Of a DNA stretch of 64,000 nt, positions 1-8,084 are shown one piece after another. The notes under the pieces were generated by a model, which searched no databases, had not been told where the DNA came from, and saw nothing but the letters and a program-made list of their open reading frames with translations. Numbering within the stretch: position 1 is the first letter of the stretch; every line of letters begins with the position of its first letter. The position numbers and the translations under genes are program-made. Source of the DNA: Phaeobacter bryozoorum (lineage in GTDB: Bacteria; Pseudomonadota; Alphaproteobacteria; Rhodobacterales; Rhodobacteraceae); NCBI RefSeq assembly GCF_041893525.1, contig NZ_CP169068.1. One strand, 5' to 3'.

Positions 1-254
1 TCCTCAGCCAGAACCCCGACTATTCCGTGCTCTTGGTGGGCCATACCGATACCGTCGGCAGTCTTAGCCAGAATATCGCGCTCTCCGAACGGCGCGCCGA
101 TGCGGTGCGGACCCGTCTGCTGGAGGAGGGCGATCTGGAGCCTGGTCGCGTGTCGGTGGCAGGTGCGGGCTTCATGGCGCCGCTGACCAGCAACCTCAGC
201 CCCGAGGGGCGCGAGGCCAACCGCCGGGTCGAGGTGGTTCTGATCGCCCGCTGA
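1..254 (+). CDS. OmpA-family protein, C-terminal end (partial)
   Basis: The frame is open from base 3 to the stop at 254; the 5' end lies outside the window. The visible 83 residues are the end of an OmpA/MotB peptidoglycan-binding domain: VGHTDTVGS, then SERRADAVRTRL, then ANRRVEVVLI at the C-terminus. In this family the domain binds diaminopimelate in the periplasm and tethers an outer-membrane protein or lipoprotein to the cell wall. A second protein with the same domain is encoded at 12507-13166, so this is one of at least two paralogs. The N-terminal part that would tell lipoprotein from porin is not visible. Confidence 0.85.
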   Translation, partial: LSQNPDYSVLLVGHTDTVGSLSQNIALSERRADAVRTRLLEEGDLEPGRVSVAGAGFMAPLTSNLSPEGREANRRVEVVLIAR

Positions 255-325
255 CAGGCCGCTGACAGGACGCCCACAGGAAGCCCGCAGATCTCCCATG
301 GCCACCGCCCAGAGGCCCGGAACGG

Positions 326-349
326 GAAAACCCGGCACAATGGCCGGGT
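326..349 (-). terminator. Rho-independent terminator for the LysR gene
   Basis: A 7-bp perfect stem (330-336 with 343-349), six-base loop, flanked by four A on the + strand (327-330), giving a T-tract on the minus strand. It sits between the convergent OmpA and LysR genes. Confidence 0.6.
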
Positions 350-377
350 CCTCTCCAGTTCCAACGGGGCGCGCGGC

Positions 378-1283
378 TCACCAGGTGATGCCATCCTTAT
401 CGGCAAAGGCCTCAGCGAGAAAGTCGATGAACGCCCGCACCTTGGGCTGGGTAAAGCGGCCAGGAGGGTAGACCGCATAGATGCCTTGGGTTTCCATCGG
501 CAGCGAGGGCATGACGTCCTCGACCAGCCCCTCGGCCATGGCATCTGAATAGAGATAGCTTGGCAGATAGGCGATCCCGAGGCCTGAAATGGCCGCATTC
601 AGCAGCGACTGCCCGTCATTCACCGACAGCCAGCCAGAGGTCCGCACCTGCCGTTTTTCGCCCGACGGCGCGGTGATCTTCCACATGCTGCCGCTGGACT
701 GGTTCGAATAATGCAGCAGCTTGTGCATGTTGAGATCGTCGATCTTCTGTGGACGACCGAATTTCTCCAGATAGGCGGGGGAGGCGATCATCCGCTTGGT
801 GGTTTCGGTCAGCTTGCGCGCACGGAGAGAGCTGTCTTCCAGCTCGCCGATCCGCAGCGCCATATCAAACCCTTCGGAGATCAGCTCCACATAGCGGTTG
901 TTCAGCACCATGTTGACGGTGATATCGGGATAGTCGCGCAGGAAGTCCGACAGCACCGGCGACAGGTGATTGACGCCGAAATCCGTCGCCACTGAAATCC
1001 GCAGCAGCCCCGATGGCGCCGATTGCATGGAGGTGACCAGCGCATCCGCCTCACCGGCATCATTCAGGACACGGCGGGCGCGGTCATAGTAGGCCAGCCC
1101 AATTTCTGTGGGCGAGACCCGCCGCGTGGTCCGGTTCAGCAGCCGCGCGCCCAGACGGGCCTCAAGGCTTGAGACATGTTTGGACACCGCCGATTTGGAG
1201 ATCCCCATCTTCTTTGCCGCATCGGTGAATCCGCCCTGGTCCACCACATTGGCAAAGGCCTCCATTTCGGTCAGTCGGTCCAT
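378..1283 (-). CDS. LysR-family transcriptional regulator
   Basis: 301 residues from the ATG at 1283, the usual LysR length (about 300). The N-terminal winged helix-turn-helix is clear (residues 19-53: FTDAAKKMGISKSAVSKHVS followed by LEARLGARLLNRTTR), followed by a periplasmic-binding-protein-like effector domain. The 1283 start is preferred over the longer frame from 1340 because AAGGACG precedes it at ribosome-binding distance and it matches the normal LysR start (MDRLTEMEAFANV). The effector-domain style resembles the AaeR/PecT-like group, but the ligand is unknown. It is divergent from the DUF4399 gene at 1482, its most likely target together with its own promoter. Confidence 0.9.
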   Translation of the reverse strand: MDRLTEMEAFANVVDQGGFTDAAKKMGISKSAVSKHVSSLEARLGARLLNRTTRRVSPTEIGLAYYDRARRVLNDAGEADALVTSMQSAPSGLLRISVATDFGVNHLSPVLSDFLRDYPDITVNMVLNNRYVELISEGFDMALRIGELEDSSLRARKLTETTKRMIASPAYLEKFGRPQKIDDLNMHKLLHYSNQSSGSMWKITAPSGEKRQVRTSGWLSVNDGQSLLNAAISGLGIAYLPSYLYSDAMAEGLVEDVMPSLPMETQGIYAVYPPGRFTQPKVRAFIDFLAEAFADKDGITW

Positions 1284-1383
1284 AGCACTCGCGTCCTTGT
1301 TTACCCGTGTTGCCTCAAATGTCGCGGGCAAATCGGGCAAGAACGGGGCGAGGATGGGATAATTGCAGGGTTATTCACCCATA

Positions 1384-1400
1384 GTTTACCAGCTGGAAAC
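1384..1400. promoter_or_regulatory. Possible LysR operator (imperfect dyad)
   Basis: GTTTACCAGCTGGAAAC is an imperfect dyad centred on the palindrome CCAGCTGG, in the 198-bp divergent region between the LysR gene and the DUF4399 gene. LysR regulators commonly bind such dyads; binding here is inference. Confidence 0.3.
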
Positions 1401-1481
1401 ACCTGCGGCTCGGCCCGAAGATCGCAATAGCAGTCAAAGCCACTATGTTGAGAAGGGCTTACATCAATGGGAGGACAACTT

Positions 1482-1949
1482 ATGACTGCGATCATCAGAT
1501 TCACGATGAGAACCACGCTGGCGGCCCTCGTCGCCTGTGCCCTGCCGGTTTCCGCGGCCCTGGCCGGCGGCGAAACCCCGGCACCGGAGGGGGCGGAGGT
1601 CTACTTCGTGATGCCCAGGGATGGCGATACCGTCTCATCCCCGGTCACCGTGGTCTTTGGCCTGCGCGGCATGGGGGTGGCCCCGGCGGGCACCGAAAAG
1701 GAAAACACCGGTCACCATCACCTGCTGATCGACCGCCCGCCGCTGGGCGAGGGCGAGGATGGCGCGGATGAGCTGTCCTACGGTCTGCCATCGGATGAAA
1801 ACCACATCCATTTTGGCGGCGGCCAGACCGAAACCACGCTGGATCTGGCACCGGGCGAACATACGCTGCAACTGGTGATGGGCGATTACGGCCATGTGCC
1901 GCATTCCACCCCGGTGGTATCGCAGGTGATCACCATCACGGTCGAATAG
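1482..1949 (+). CDS. DUF4399-domain secreted protein
   Basis: 155 residues from the ATG at 1482. A strong GGGAGG (1469-1474) lies seven bases upstream, so this start is preferred over the ATG at 1467. Residues about 1-29 form a Sec signal peptide (hydrophobic core ending in SAALAGG). The mature part has VYFVMPRDGDTVSSPVTVVFGL and a histidine-rich stretch (TGHHHLLID, DENHIHFGGGQT) typical of DUF4399, a small periplasmic beta domain of unknown function; the histidines suggest metal binding but that is not established. A shorter relative is encoded at 2721-3119, so the two DUF4399-type genes flank the NIPSNAP/ABM pair. Confidence 0.75.
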   Translation: MTAIIRFTMRTTLAALVACALPVSAALAGGETPAPEGAEVYFVMPRDGDTVSSPVTVVFGLRGMGVAPAGTEKENTGHHHLLIDRPPLGEGEDGADELSYGLPSDENHIHFGGGQTETTLDLAPGEHTLQLVMGDYGHVPHSTPVVSQVITITVE

Positions 1950-2047
1950 GCGAGGTAACGGGCGGCGATACTTCGGCGCAGGGCGAAGCATCGCCGTCGG
2001 GCCGGCTGCTAGATCAGGGGCGTATTTCTCAACGAAGGACGCCCCAT

Positions 2048-2371
2048 ATGCTCACCTGTGTCATCCGCTACCATATCGACCCCACCAAACGTGAGGATTT
2101 CGCCACCTACGCCCGCAACTGGGGGCAGGCGATCCCCCGCTGCGGCGCCGATCTGATCGGCTATTATGCCCCGCATGAAGGCTCATCAACGCTGGCCTAT
2201 GGCATCTATGATGTGGCAAACCTTGCCGCATACGAAGCCTACCGCGCGCGTCTCGCAGCCGACCCACTGGGCCGCGAAAACTACGCCTTCGCCCAGGAGC
2301 GCCGCTTCATCCTGCGCGAGGATCGCACCTGGCTGAAAAAAGTTTCCGACCCAGAAGGATCCACAGGATGA
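2048..2371 (+). CDS. NIPSNAP-family protein
   Basis: 107 residues, a dimeric ferredoxin-like alpha+beta barrel of the NIPSNAP type (start MLTCVIRYHIDPTKREDFATY; later GADLIGYYAPHEGSSTLAYGIYD). Proteins of this fold are small cytoplasmic proteins, often beside oxidoreductases or monooxygenases; biochemical role unknown. AAGGA lies just upstream of the ATG. The stop overlaps the next start (ATGA, 2368-2371), so it is translationally coupled to the ABM-domain gene. Confidence 0.75.
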   Translation: MLTCVIRYHIDPTKREDFATYARNWGQAIPRCGADLIGYYAPHEGSSTLAYGIYDVANLAAYEAYRARLAADPLGRENYAFAQERRFILREDRTWLKKVSDPEGSTG

Positions 2372-2724
2372 TCGCAGTCATATTCGAGGTTGAAATCAAG
2401 GATGGCGCCAAGGACCGCTATCTTGAGATCGCAGCCAGTCTGAAGCCGCTTCTGGAACAGATCGAAGGCTTCATCTCCGTCGAACGGTTCCAGAGCCTCA
2501 CCACGCCGGGCAAACTCCTGTCGCTGTCCTTCTGGGAGAGCGAGGAAGCCGTGGCCAACTGGCGCCAGCTCAGCGCCCACCGCGCGGGGCAGAAAGAGGG
2601 CAGGGACCATGTGTTCAGGGATTACCGCCTGCGGGTGGCAGGCGTGCTGCGCGACTACGGCATGGAGCGGCGCGACGAAGCCCCCGCCGATGCCCGCGCG
2701 GCCCACGACCCTGTTGCCACGTGA
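2368..2724 (+). CDS. Antibiotic biosynthesis monooxygenase (ABM)-domain protein
   Basis: 118 residues. Begins MIAVIFEVEIKDGAKDRYLE and contains FISVERFQSL and LLSLSFWESEEAVANWR, the typical core of the ABM/YgiN dimeric ferredoxin-like fold. Members range from quinol monooxygenases to heme-degrading and non-catalytic proteins; nothing here fixes a substrate. It overlaps the NIPSNAP gene by four bases and the following gene by four bases (GTGA at 2721), so the three form one operon. Confidence 0.75.
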   Translation: MIAVIFEVEIKDGAKDRYLEIAASLKPLLEQIEGFISVERFQSLTTPGKLLSLSFWESEEAVANWRQLSAHRAGQKEGRDHVFRDYRLRVAGVLRDYGMERRDEAPADARAAHDPVAT

Positions 2725-3119
2725 AACACGAGGGGCGCAGGCTACACCTCTGGGGCTGTGCCGTGATCGGTATGGTCCTCTTCACCTCTCTTGTTGGGGC
2801 GGAAGAGGCGCGAATACCCGGCGCGGCGATCCTGTCGCCCCGAGATGGCGATATCGTCGCGTCGCCCATCACAGTTGGTATCCGCGTACCCGCAAAGGGC
2901 GCATATCACCTCCATGTCGATGGCGACCCTGTCGGTTCCGATGGGTTGCCCATGGGCGACATCCGCCTGACATTGGATGTGCCAACAGGGGTCCACGAAC
3001 TCGACGTGCGCCAGATGGGCGCCGCCGTCAGCGGTCAGGCTATAACCGTGCTTGTTGACCGGATCACCTTGCCGGACGACAAGAACTGCCTCGCCTGTGG
3101 CGGTTTGCGCCGCCCTTGA
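2721..3119 (+). CDS. Secreted DUF4399-like small protein
   Basis: 132 residues from a GTG that overlaps the preceding stop (GTGA). An N-terminal hydrophobic segment (about residues 10-27) looks like a signal peptide. The mature part repeats the DUF4399 pattern in shorter form: AILSPRDGDIVASPITVGI, YHLHVDGDP, then LTLDVPTGVHELDV. It lacks the extended histidine stretch of the 1482-1949 protein and ends with a CLACGG motif that could bind a metal. Function unknown. A strong hairpin follows the gene. Confidence 0.65.
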   Translation: MKHEGRRLHLWGCAVIGMVLFTSLVGAEEARIPGAAILSPRDGDIVASPITVGIRVPAKGAYHLHVDGDPVGSDGLPMGDIRLTLDVPTGVHELDVRQMGAAVSGQAITVLVDRITLPDDKNCLACGGLRRP

Positions 3120-3134
3120 TCGTTACGTCAAAGA

Positions 3135-3153
3135 CCCCGGTTGCGAACCGGGG
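3135..3153. terminator. Bidirectional terminator hairpin
   Basis: 8-bp perfect stem (3135-3142 with 3146-3153) and three-base loop between the convergent DUF4399-like gene and the PfpI gene; on the minus strand it is followed by a T-rich tract. Confidence 0.6.
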
Positions 3154-3189
3154 CCGTTGTGGAAATAGACACATTGACCGGTCGCAGCT

Positions 3190-3741
3190 TCAGCGCGGGT
3201 GGCGGCCTTCTTCGATCTCTTCCACGATCTTGCCGACAAATGCCTTCAGATCATCGGGGTTGCGGCTGGTCACGATCCCGTTGTCCGCGACGACCTCCGC
3301 GTCCTGCCAATCAGCCCCCGCGTTGATCATGTCGGTCTTGATCGACTGAAACGATGTCATGGTGCGGCCCTTGACCAGACCGGCCTCGATCAGCAGCCAG
3401 GGCGCATGGCAGATTGCGGCGACAACCTTGCCCTGATCGTAGAAACCGTTGATCAGCTCGATCACATCGTCATTGATGCGCAGCAGATCCGGGTTGATCT
3501 GGCCGCCGGGCAGGACCAGCGCGTCGTACTCCTCGACACGGATCGCCTCCAGCGCCAGATCCGCCTTGGCCTCACGGCCCCAGTCATCGCCTTCCCAGCC
3601 CTTGATCGCCTTGCCATCGAGGCTGGCGACAGAGACCTCAGCGCCCTTGACCCGCAGCTGATCGCGCGGGAATTCCAGTTCGGACTGCTCGAACCCATGG
3701 GTGGCAATCATCAGGATCTTGGCGTCGGTGATACGGGGCAT
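3190..3741 (-). CDS. DJ-1/PfpI-family amidotransferase-like protein (possible deglycase/protease)
   Basis: 183 residues, normal for bacterial PfpI/YhbO-type proteins. The nucleophile elbow AAICHAPW places Cys111 and His112 as the conserved pair; the glycine-rich LVLPGG loop is at about 75-80 and an acidic residue near Glu21 completes the usual site. Family members are reported as methylglyoxal-adduct deglycases or weak peptidases in stress protection. Start chosen at MPRITDAKILM, preceded by AGGAG on the minus strand. It is monocistronic between terminator-like hairpins. Confidence 0.85.
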   Translation of the reverse strand: MPRITDAKILMIATHGFEQSELEFPRDQLRVKGAEVSVASLDGKAIKGWEGDDWGREAKADLALEAIRVEEYDALVLPGGQINPDLLRINDDVIELINGFYDQGKVVAAICHAPWLLIEAGLVKGRTMTSFQSIKTDMINAGADWQDAEVVADNGIVTSRNPDDLKAFVGKIVEEIEEGRHPR

Positions 3742-3838
3742 GAAACTCTCCTGTCTGTCGTGGCGGTAATCGCGCCACCGGGGCGGCGCCGTTCACAGAC
3801 AAAACGCCACTGGGCGCCGGAGGTTCCACAACCGCAAA

Positions 3839-3869
3839 CGACCCCCGCCACCACAGGCGGCGAGGGTCG
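3839..3869 (-). terminator. Probable terminator for fadH
   Basis: GC-rich imperfect inverted repeat (CGACCCCCGCC with GGCGGCGAGGGTCG) just past the fadH stop, followed by TTTG on the minus strand. Confidence 0.4.
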
Positions 3870-3901
3870 CAAGATTTACACAGCGGCGAGACGGTGCCGG
3901 A

Positions 3902-5929
3902 TCAGAGGCTGGCCGCCAGCCGTGTACCCTGATTGATGGCTCGTTTGGCGTCCAGTTCGGCCGCCAGATCGGCGCCGCCGATCACGTGGCAGGATGTGCC
4001 CTGTGCCTCCAGCGCATCCGCCAGCGACCGCTCCGACAGCTGGCCAGAGCACAGAACAACGGTATCCGCCGCGATCACGGTTGGATTCTCGCGCGCCTCG
4101 CCAAAGCTGACATGCAGCCCGTCGTCGTCGATCTTCTCATAGTTCACGCCGCCGACGAAATTCACATCCTTCATCTTCAGCGTGGCGCGGTGGATCCAGC
4201 CGGTCGTCTTGCCCAGCCGCTTGCCGTGGCGCTCCGCCTTGCGCTGCAACAGCGTCACCTCGCGGGCCGGGGCCTCGGGCTGCGGGCCTTCGGGGGCCAG
4301 ACCGGCGCGATGCTCGGCCGGGTCCGCAACGCCCCATTCCTTCATCCACAGGGGCAGGTTCTCCGTGGCGCTTTCACCTTCGTGCAGCAGGAATTCCGAC
4401 ACATCAAAGCCGATGCCGCCTGCGCCGATCACCGCCACCCGCTTGCCCACCTTGGCCTTGTGGCGCAGCACGTCGATGTAATCGACCACATTGTCGCGGT
4501 CCTGACCGGGGATCTGCGGATCGCGCGGCACCACGCCGGTGGCAATCACCACCTCGTCAAAGCCCTTGAGATCGCCCGCCGACACATCGCGGTTCAGCTC
4601 CAGCGTCACATCGCTCTGGGCCAGCATGGTGCGATACCAATCGACCAGCCCCCAGAATTCTTCCTTGCCCGGCACCTGCTTGGCCATGTTCAGCTGGCCG
4701 CCGATCTCGCTTGCGCGATCAAACAGCGTCACCTTGTGGCCACGTTCCGAGGCCGCCAGCGCGGTGGACAGACCCGCAGGACCCGCGCCGACAATGGCGA
4801 CGGTCTTCACGCTCTCCGCAGGCGCCAGCACCAGTTCGGTCTCATGGCAGGCGCGCGGATTTACCAGGCAGGAGGTCAGCTTGCCGCTGAACGTATGGTC
4901 CAGACAGGCCTGATTGCAGGCGATGCAGGGTGCGATCTGATCGGCCTTGCCCTCCGCTGCCTTGGCGACAAAATCCGCATCCGCCAGCATTGGCCGCGCC
5001 ATCGACACCATATCGGCGCAGCCCTCGGACAGCACCTGCTCGGCGACCTCCGGCGTGTTGATCCGGTTCGATGTGATCACCGGAATGCCAACCTTGCCCA
5101 TCAGCTTTTTGGTGACCCAGGCAAAGGCCGCGCGGGGAACAGATGTGGCAATCGTCGGAATGCGCGCCTCATGCCAGCCAATACCGGTGTTCAGGATGGT
5201 GGCACCGGCCTTCTCGATCTCCTGCGCCAGTTCGACCACCTCGTCATAGGTGGAGCCATTGGGCACAAGGTCGATCATCGACAGGCGGTAGATGATGATG
5301 AAATCCGTCCCCACCGCCTCACGGGTGCGGCGCACCACCTCGATCGGCAGGCGCATCCGGTTCTCATAGGACCCGCCCCAGCGGTCCTCGCGCTTGTTGG
5401 TATGGGTGACGAGGAACTGGTTCAGGAAATAGCCCTCCGACCCCATGATCTCAACGCCATCATAGCCCGCCTGCTGTGCCAGCACGGCGGCATTCACGAT
5501 GTCGGAGATCTGCTTCTCGATACCCTCTTCATCCAGCTCCTGCGGCGGGAAGGGCGAGATCGGCGATTTTATCGGGCTGGGCGCCACGCATTTCGGACCA
5601 TAGGCATAACGCCCGGCATGCAGGATCTGCATCGCGATCTTGCCCCCGGCCTCATGCACGCGGTTTGTGACGATGCTGTGGTTGGCCACATCCTGCTCGC
5701 TCGCCATCATCGCCGCCCCCGGCAGAACCGATCCTTCAAGGTTCGGACCAATGCCACCGGTGACCATCAGCGCCACGCCACCGCGCGCCCGGTCGGCATA
5801 GAATTCGGCCACCCGGTTCCAGTCCTTGGTTTCCTCAAGCCCGGTGTGCATGGATCCCATCAGCACGCGGTTTTTCAACGTGGTAAAGCCGAGATCCAGC
5901 GGCGCCAACATTTTCGGGTACGCAGTCAT
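3902..5929 (-). CDS. fadH: 2,4-dienoyl-CoA reductase (NADPH), FadH type
   Basis: 675 residues, the length of the FadH/Old-Yellow-Enzyme iron-sulfur flavoproteins. Order: an FMN-binding TIM barrel (about 1-330, beginning KMLAPLDLGFTTLKNRVLMG), a [4Fe-4S] motif near 335-352 (CIACNQACLDH then SCLVNP), then two dinucleotide folds (VGAGPAGLS near 378; VIGAGGIGFDVSEF near 500). The enzyme removes a double bond from 2,4-dienoyl-CoA during unsaturated fatty-acid oxidation in the cytoplasm. Related enzymes of the same architecture (trimethylamine dehydrogenase, N-methylproline demethylase) cannot be fully excluded, but the motifs fit FadH best. Divergent from rppH. Confidence 0.8.
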   Translation of the reverse strand: MTAYPKMLAPLDLGFTTLKNRVLMGSMHTGLEETKDWNRVAEFYADRARGGVALMVTGGIGPNLEGSVLPGAAMMASEQDVANHSIVTNRVHEAGGKIAMQILHAGRYAYGPKCVAPSPIKSPISPFPPQELDEEGIEKQISDIVNAAVLAQQAGYDGVEIMGSEGYFLNQFLVTHTNKREDRWGGSYENRMRLPIEVVRRTREAVGTDFIIIYRLSMIDLVPNGSTYDEVVELAQEIEKAGATILNTGIGWHEARIPTIATSVPRAAFAWVTKKLMGKVGIPVITSNRINTPEVAEQVLSEGCADMVSMARPMLADADFVAKAAEGKADQIAPCIACNQACLDHTFSGKLTSCLVNPRACHETELVLAPAESVKTVAIVGAGPAGLSTALAASERGHKVTLFDRASEIGGQLNMAKQVPGKEEFWGLVDWYRTMLAQSDVTLELNRDVSAGDLKGFDEVVIATGVVPRDPQIPGQDRDNVVDYIDVLRHKAKVGKRVAVIGAGGIGFDVSEFLLHEGESATENLPLWMKEWGVADPAEHRAGLAPEGPQPEAPAREVTLLQRKAERHGKRLGKTTGWIHRATLKMKDVNFVGGVNYEKIDDDGLHVSFGEARENPTVIAADTVVLCSGQLSERSLADALEAQGTSCHVIGGADLAAELDAKRAINQGTRLAASL

Positions 5930-6087
5930 GACACTCTCCCTGGTAGTTCTCTGATAAGTCTTTGGTCTTCGTTTGCGCGAAAATGGCCCGGCCTGAAAGG
6001 GATTGTCACTTTGGACGCGGCGTCAACCTCTTGCACGACGCTGGGGCACAGGTGCACAAGGGGTGCATCCAACCAAGGAGAGACTGG

Positions 6088-6570
6088 ATGACCCCCGAAG
6101 ATATCGCAACCCTGCCGTACCGGCCCAATGTCGGCGTGATGCTGGTCAATGCAGCGGGTGAGGTCTGGGTCGGCCAGCGCATGGACCGGCACAAGGACGC
6201 CTGGCAGATGCCCCAGGGTGGTATCGACGCAGACGAAGATCCCAGGCTGGCGGCGCTGCGCGAACTGGAGGAAGAAACCGGCGTCACCGCCGATCTGGTC
6301 GAGATCATCGCCGAAAGCAACGGCTGGCTGCCCTATGATCTGCCCGCCGAGGTGGTGCCGCATTTCTGGGGCGGCAAGTATCGCGGGCAGGAACAGAAAT
6401 GGTATCTGATGCGCTTTCTCGGGCGCGACGATCAGATCAATATCGCCACCGACCACCCGGAATTCTCCGCCTGGTGCTGGCAGCCGGTCGATCAGCTGGT
6501 CGGCAAGATCGTGCCATTCAAACGGGAGGTTTATGAACGGGTTATTCAGGAGTTTCAGGACCATCTATGA
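6088..6570 (+). CDS. rppH: RNA 5'-pyrophosphohydrolase (Nudix)
   Basis: 160 residues from ATG 6088, preceded by AAGGAGA (6075-6081). The Nudix box is intact at residues 44-66 (GGIDADEDP, then RELEEETG). The sequence YRPNVGVMLVNAAGEVWVGQR and the WY..F segment near 107-115 are typical of RppH, which removes pyrophosphate from triphosphorylated mRNA 5' ends and starts RNase E-dependent decay. The longer frame from 5962 lacks a ribosome-binding site and family similarity. Its stop overlaps an ATGATG of the following frame, but the next gene probably starts at 6609. Confidence 0.9.
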   Translation: MTPEDIATLPYRPNVGVMLVNAAGEVWVGQRMDRHKDAWQMPQGGIDADEDPRLAALRELEEETGVTADLVEIIAESNGWLPYDLPAEVVPHFWGGKYRGQEQKWYLMRFLGRDDQINIATDHPEFSAWCWQPVDQLVGKIVPFKREVYERVIQEFQDHL

Positions 6571-6608
6571 TGGTTCGGACTGTCCCCCGTCTGACAAAGG
6601 ATGTCCTG

Positions 6609-7112
6609 ATGTCGCCGCTTTGCACGCTTTTTCTGCCCGTTGCCCTCCTGTCTGCGCTGGCCGGTCCCGCATCCGCTCTCAGCTGCCTGCCGTGGGGACC
6701 GTCGGACGCCTATCTGGAGGCGGTGAAATCCGACAAAAACTACGTCGTGGTCGAGGGTAAGCTCAGCTTTGATGAAACCGCCCTGCCGAAACCGCCGCAG
6801 GACAATCCCAATGATGCGCCGCCGCGCAGCCTGATCCCCGCGCGGATCAACGGTAAGGTGATGACCCCGGACGGCTTTTCAAAAGACGTCGATCTGGACA
6901 TCACGCTGGAACTCCTCTGCTTTGGGCCGTGGTGTGCTGGCGCTGCGGATGGCGTGGACTATCTGGCCTTTCTGGAGCAGCGCGCAGGCGATTACGTGCT
7001 GCGCATGGATCCCTGTGGCGGCTTTGGCTTCGGGGGCACCGATGGTGCCGCCCGAGAGGAGGTGCTGGCCTGCCACGCGGGCACATCCTGCACCCCTTGG
7101 TCTGAACGCTAA
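6609..7112 (+). CDS. Hypothetical secreted protein
   Basis: 167 residues from ATG 6609, with AAAGGA (6596-6601) seven bases upstream. Residues 1-24 are a signal peptide ending ASALSC. The mature protein has six cysteines (SCLPWGP near the start, LCFGPWC mid-protein, then C near GGFGF, and two near the C-terminus CHAGTSC), so it is likely a disulfide-bonded periplasmic protein. I do not recognise a family. It follows rppH closely and is probably co-transcribed, though no functional link is evident. An in-frame ATG at 6567 would add 14 residues before the signal peptide and is less likely. Confidence 0.6.
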   Translation: MSPLCTLFLPVALLSALAGPASALSCLPWGPSDAYLEAVKSDKNYVVVEGKLSFDETALPKPPQDNPNDAPPRSLIPARINGKVMTPDGFSKDVDLDITLELLCFGPWCAGAADGVDYLAFLEQRAGDYVLRMDPCGGFGFGGTDGAAREEVLACHAGTSCTPWSER

Positions 7113-7132
7113 CCCGGTCCCGGTTTGGGAGA

Positions 7133-8002
7133 CTAGATGCTAGCCACCCGCCGCCTGCGCCAGCGCAATCCGCTTTGCCCCAGCCACAGGCTGAACAGCG
7201 CAAGGCCCGCGCCAATCGCCTGTTTCGCCGTCAGCACCTCGCCGAGGAACACCCAGCCGAGCACCACCGCTGATAGCGGGCTGAGCACCCCGAGAAGCGA
7301 CACCACCGATGGCTCCAGCCGGGCGATGCCGCGAAACCACAACACATAGGTCGCAGCGCCGCCGATCAGGCTCATGTACGCCAACCCCAACAGGTTCTCG
7401 GCACTCAGCTGCGGCAGCGATGGCAGCGACCACAGGGTGACCGGGATCAGCAGCAGCCCGCCCGCCGTCAACTGCCAGGCGGTGAAGGTCAGCAGGGACA
7501 CAGGCGGCTGCCACTTGCGGCTCAGCACCACGCCGGCTGCCATCGCAATGGCCCCGGCGAGCCCCGCCAGAACACCGATCCCGTCCAGCTGCGCACTCGG
7601 CGTCAGCACCAGCAGCGCCACGCCCAGAATGCTCAGGGCCGCCGCCAGCACTGCCGCCGTGCGCACCGGCGTCTTCAGCATCAGCGCCGACAGGAACACC
7701 ACCACCAGCGGCTGCACCGCGCCAAGGGTCGCAGCAACCCCGCCGGGCAGGCGGTATGCGGCCACAAACAGCAGGCTCCAGAAGATCGAGAAGTTCAGCG
7801 CCCCCAGCACCAACAACCGCGGCACCCAGCTCAGCGGCGGCAGTTGCCGCACCATCAGCATCAGCAACAGCCCCGCAGGCAGCGCGCGCAGCAGTGCCAC
7901 CAGCAGCGGCGACTGCCCCGGCAGCAGGGTGGTGGTGACAATATAACTGCTGCCCCAGATCACGGGGGCCAGCGCGGTAAGGATCAGATCGCGGCTTTGC
8001 AT
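7133..8002 (-). CDS. EamA/DMT-superfamily transporter
   Basis: 289 residues with about ten hydrophobic segments arranged as two EamA repeats, typical of drug/metabolite exporters; the second repeat carries the usual LEPSVVSLLGVLSPLSAVVLG. Start 8002 is chosen because AAAGGAA precedes it at eight bases; the frame could extend to 8032 without a site. It is divergent from the MarR gene at 8085 across a region with two near-identical operator-like sequences, so it is most likely the efflux target of that repressor. Substrate unknown. Confidence 0.85.
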   Translation of the reverse strand: MQSRDLILTALAPVIWGSSYIVTTTLLPGQSPLLVALLRALPAGLLLMLMVRQLPPLSWVPRLLVLGALNFSIFWSLLFVAAYRLPGGVAATLGAVQPLVVVFLSALMLKTPVRTAAVLAAALSILGVALLVLTPSAQLDGIGVLAGLAGAIAMAAGVVLSRKWQPPVSLLTFTAWQLTAGGLLLIPVTLWSLPSLPQLSAENLLGLAYMSLIGGAATYVLWFRGIARLEPSVVSLLGVLSPLSAVVLGWVFLGEVLTAKQAIGAGLALFSLWLGQSGLRWRRRRVASI

Positions 8003-8020
8003 GGCAGAGTTTCCTTTATT

Positions 8021-8063
8021 TCTCGACATCAAGATATATCGGTTTTTCTTGACGTCAAGATAT
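8021..8063. promoter_or_regulatory. Two MarR-type operator copies
   Basis: Direct copies TCTCGACATCAAGATAT (8021-8037) and TCTTGACGTCAAGATAT (8047-8063) differ at two positions and start 26 bp apart. The second contains the perfect 12-bp palindrome CTTGACGTCAAG (8048-8059). They lie between the divergent DMT transporter and MarR genes, the usual place for MarR operators. Confidence 0.65.
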
Positions 8064-8084
8064 CAGGCGATAAAACCTTCCCAC

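Noticed and set aside
3986..6091. Long + strand open frame (701 codons) opposite fadH
   Set aside because: Exact antisense of a clear fadH gene; histidine/arginine-rich composition typical of a high-GC shadow frame.
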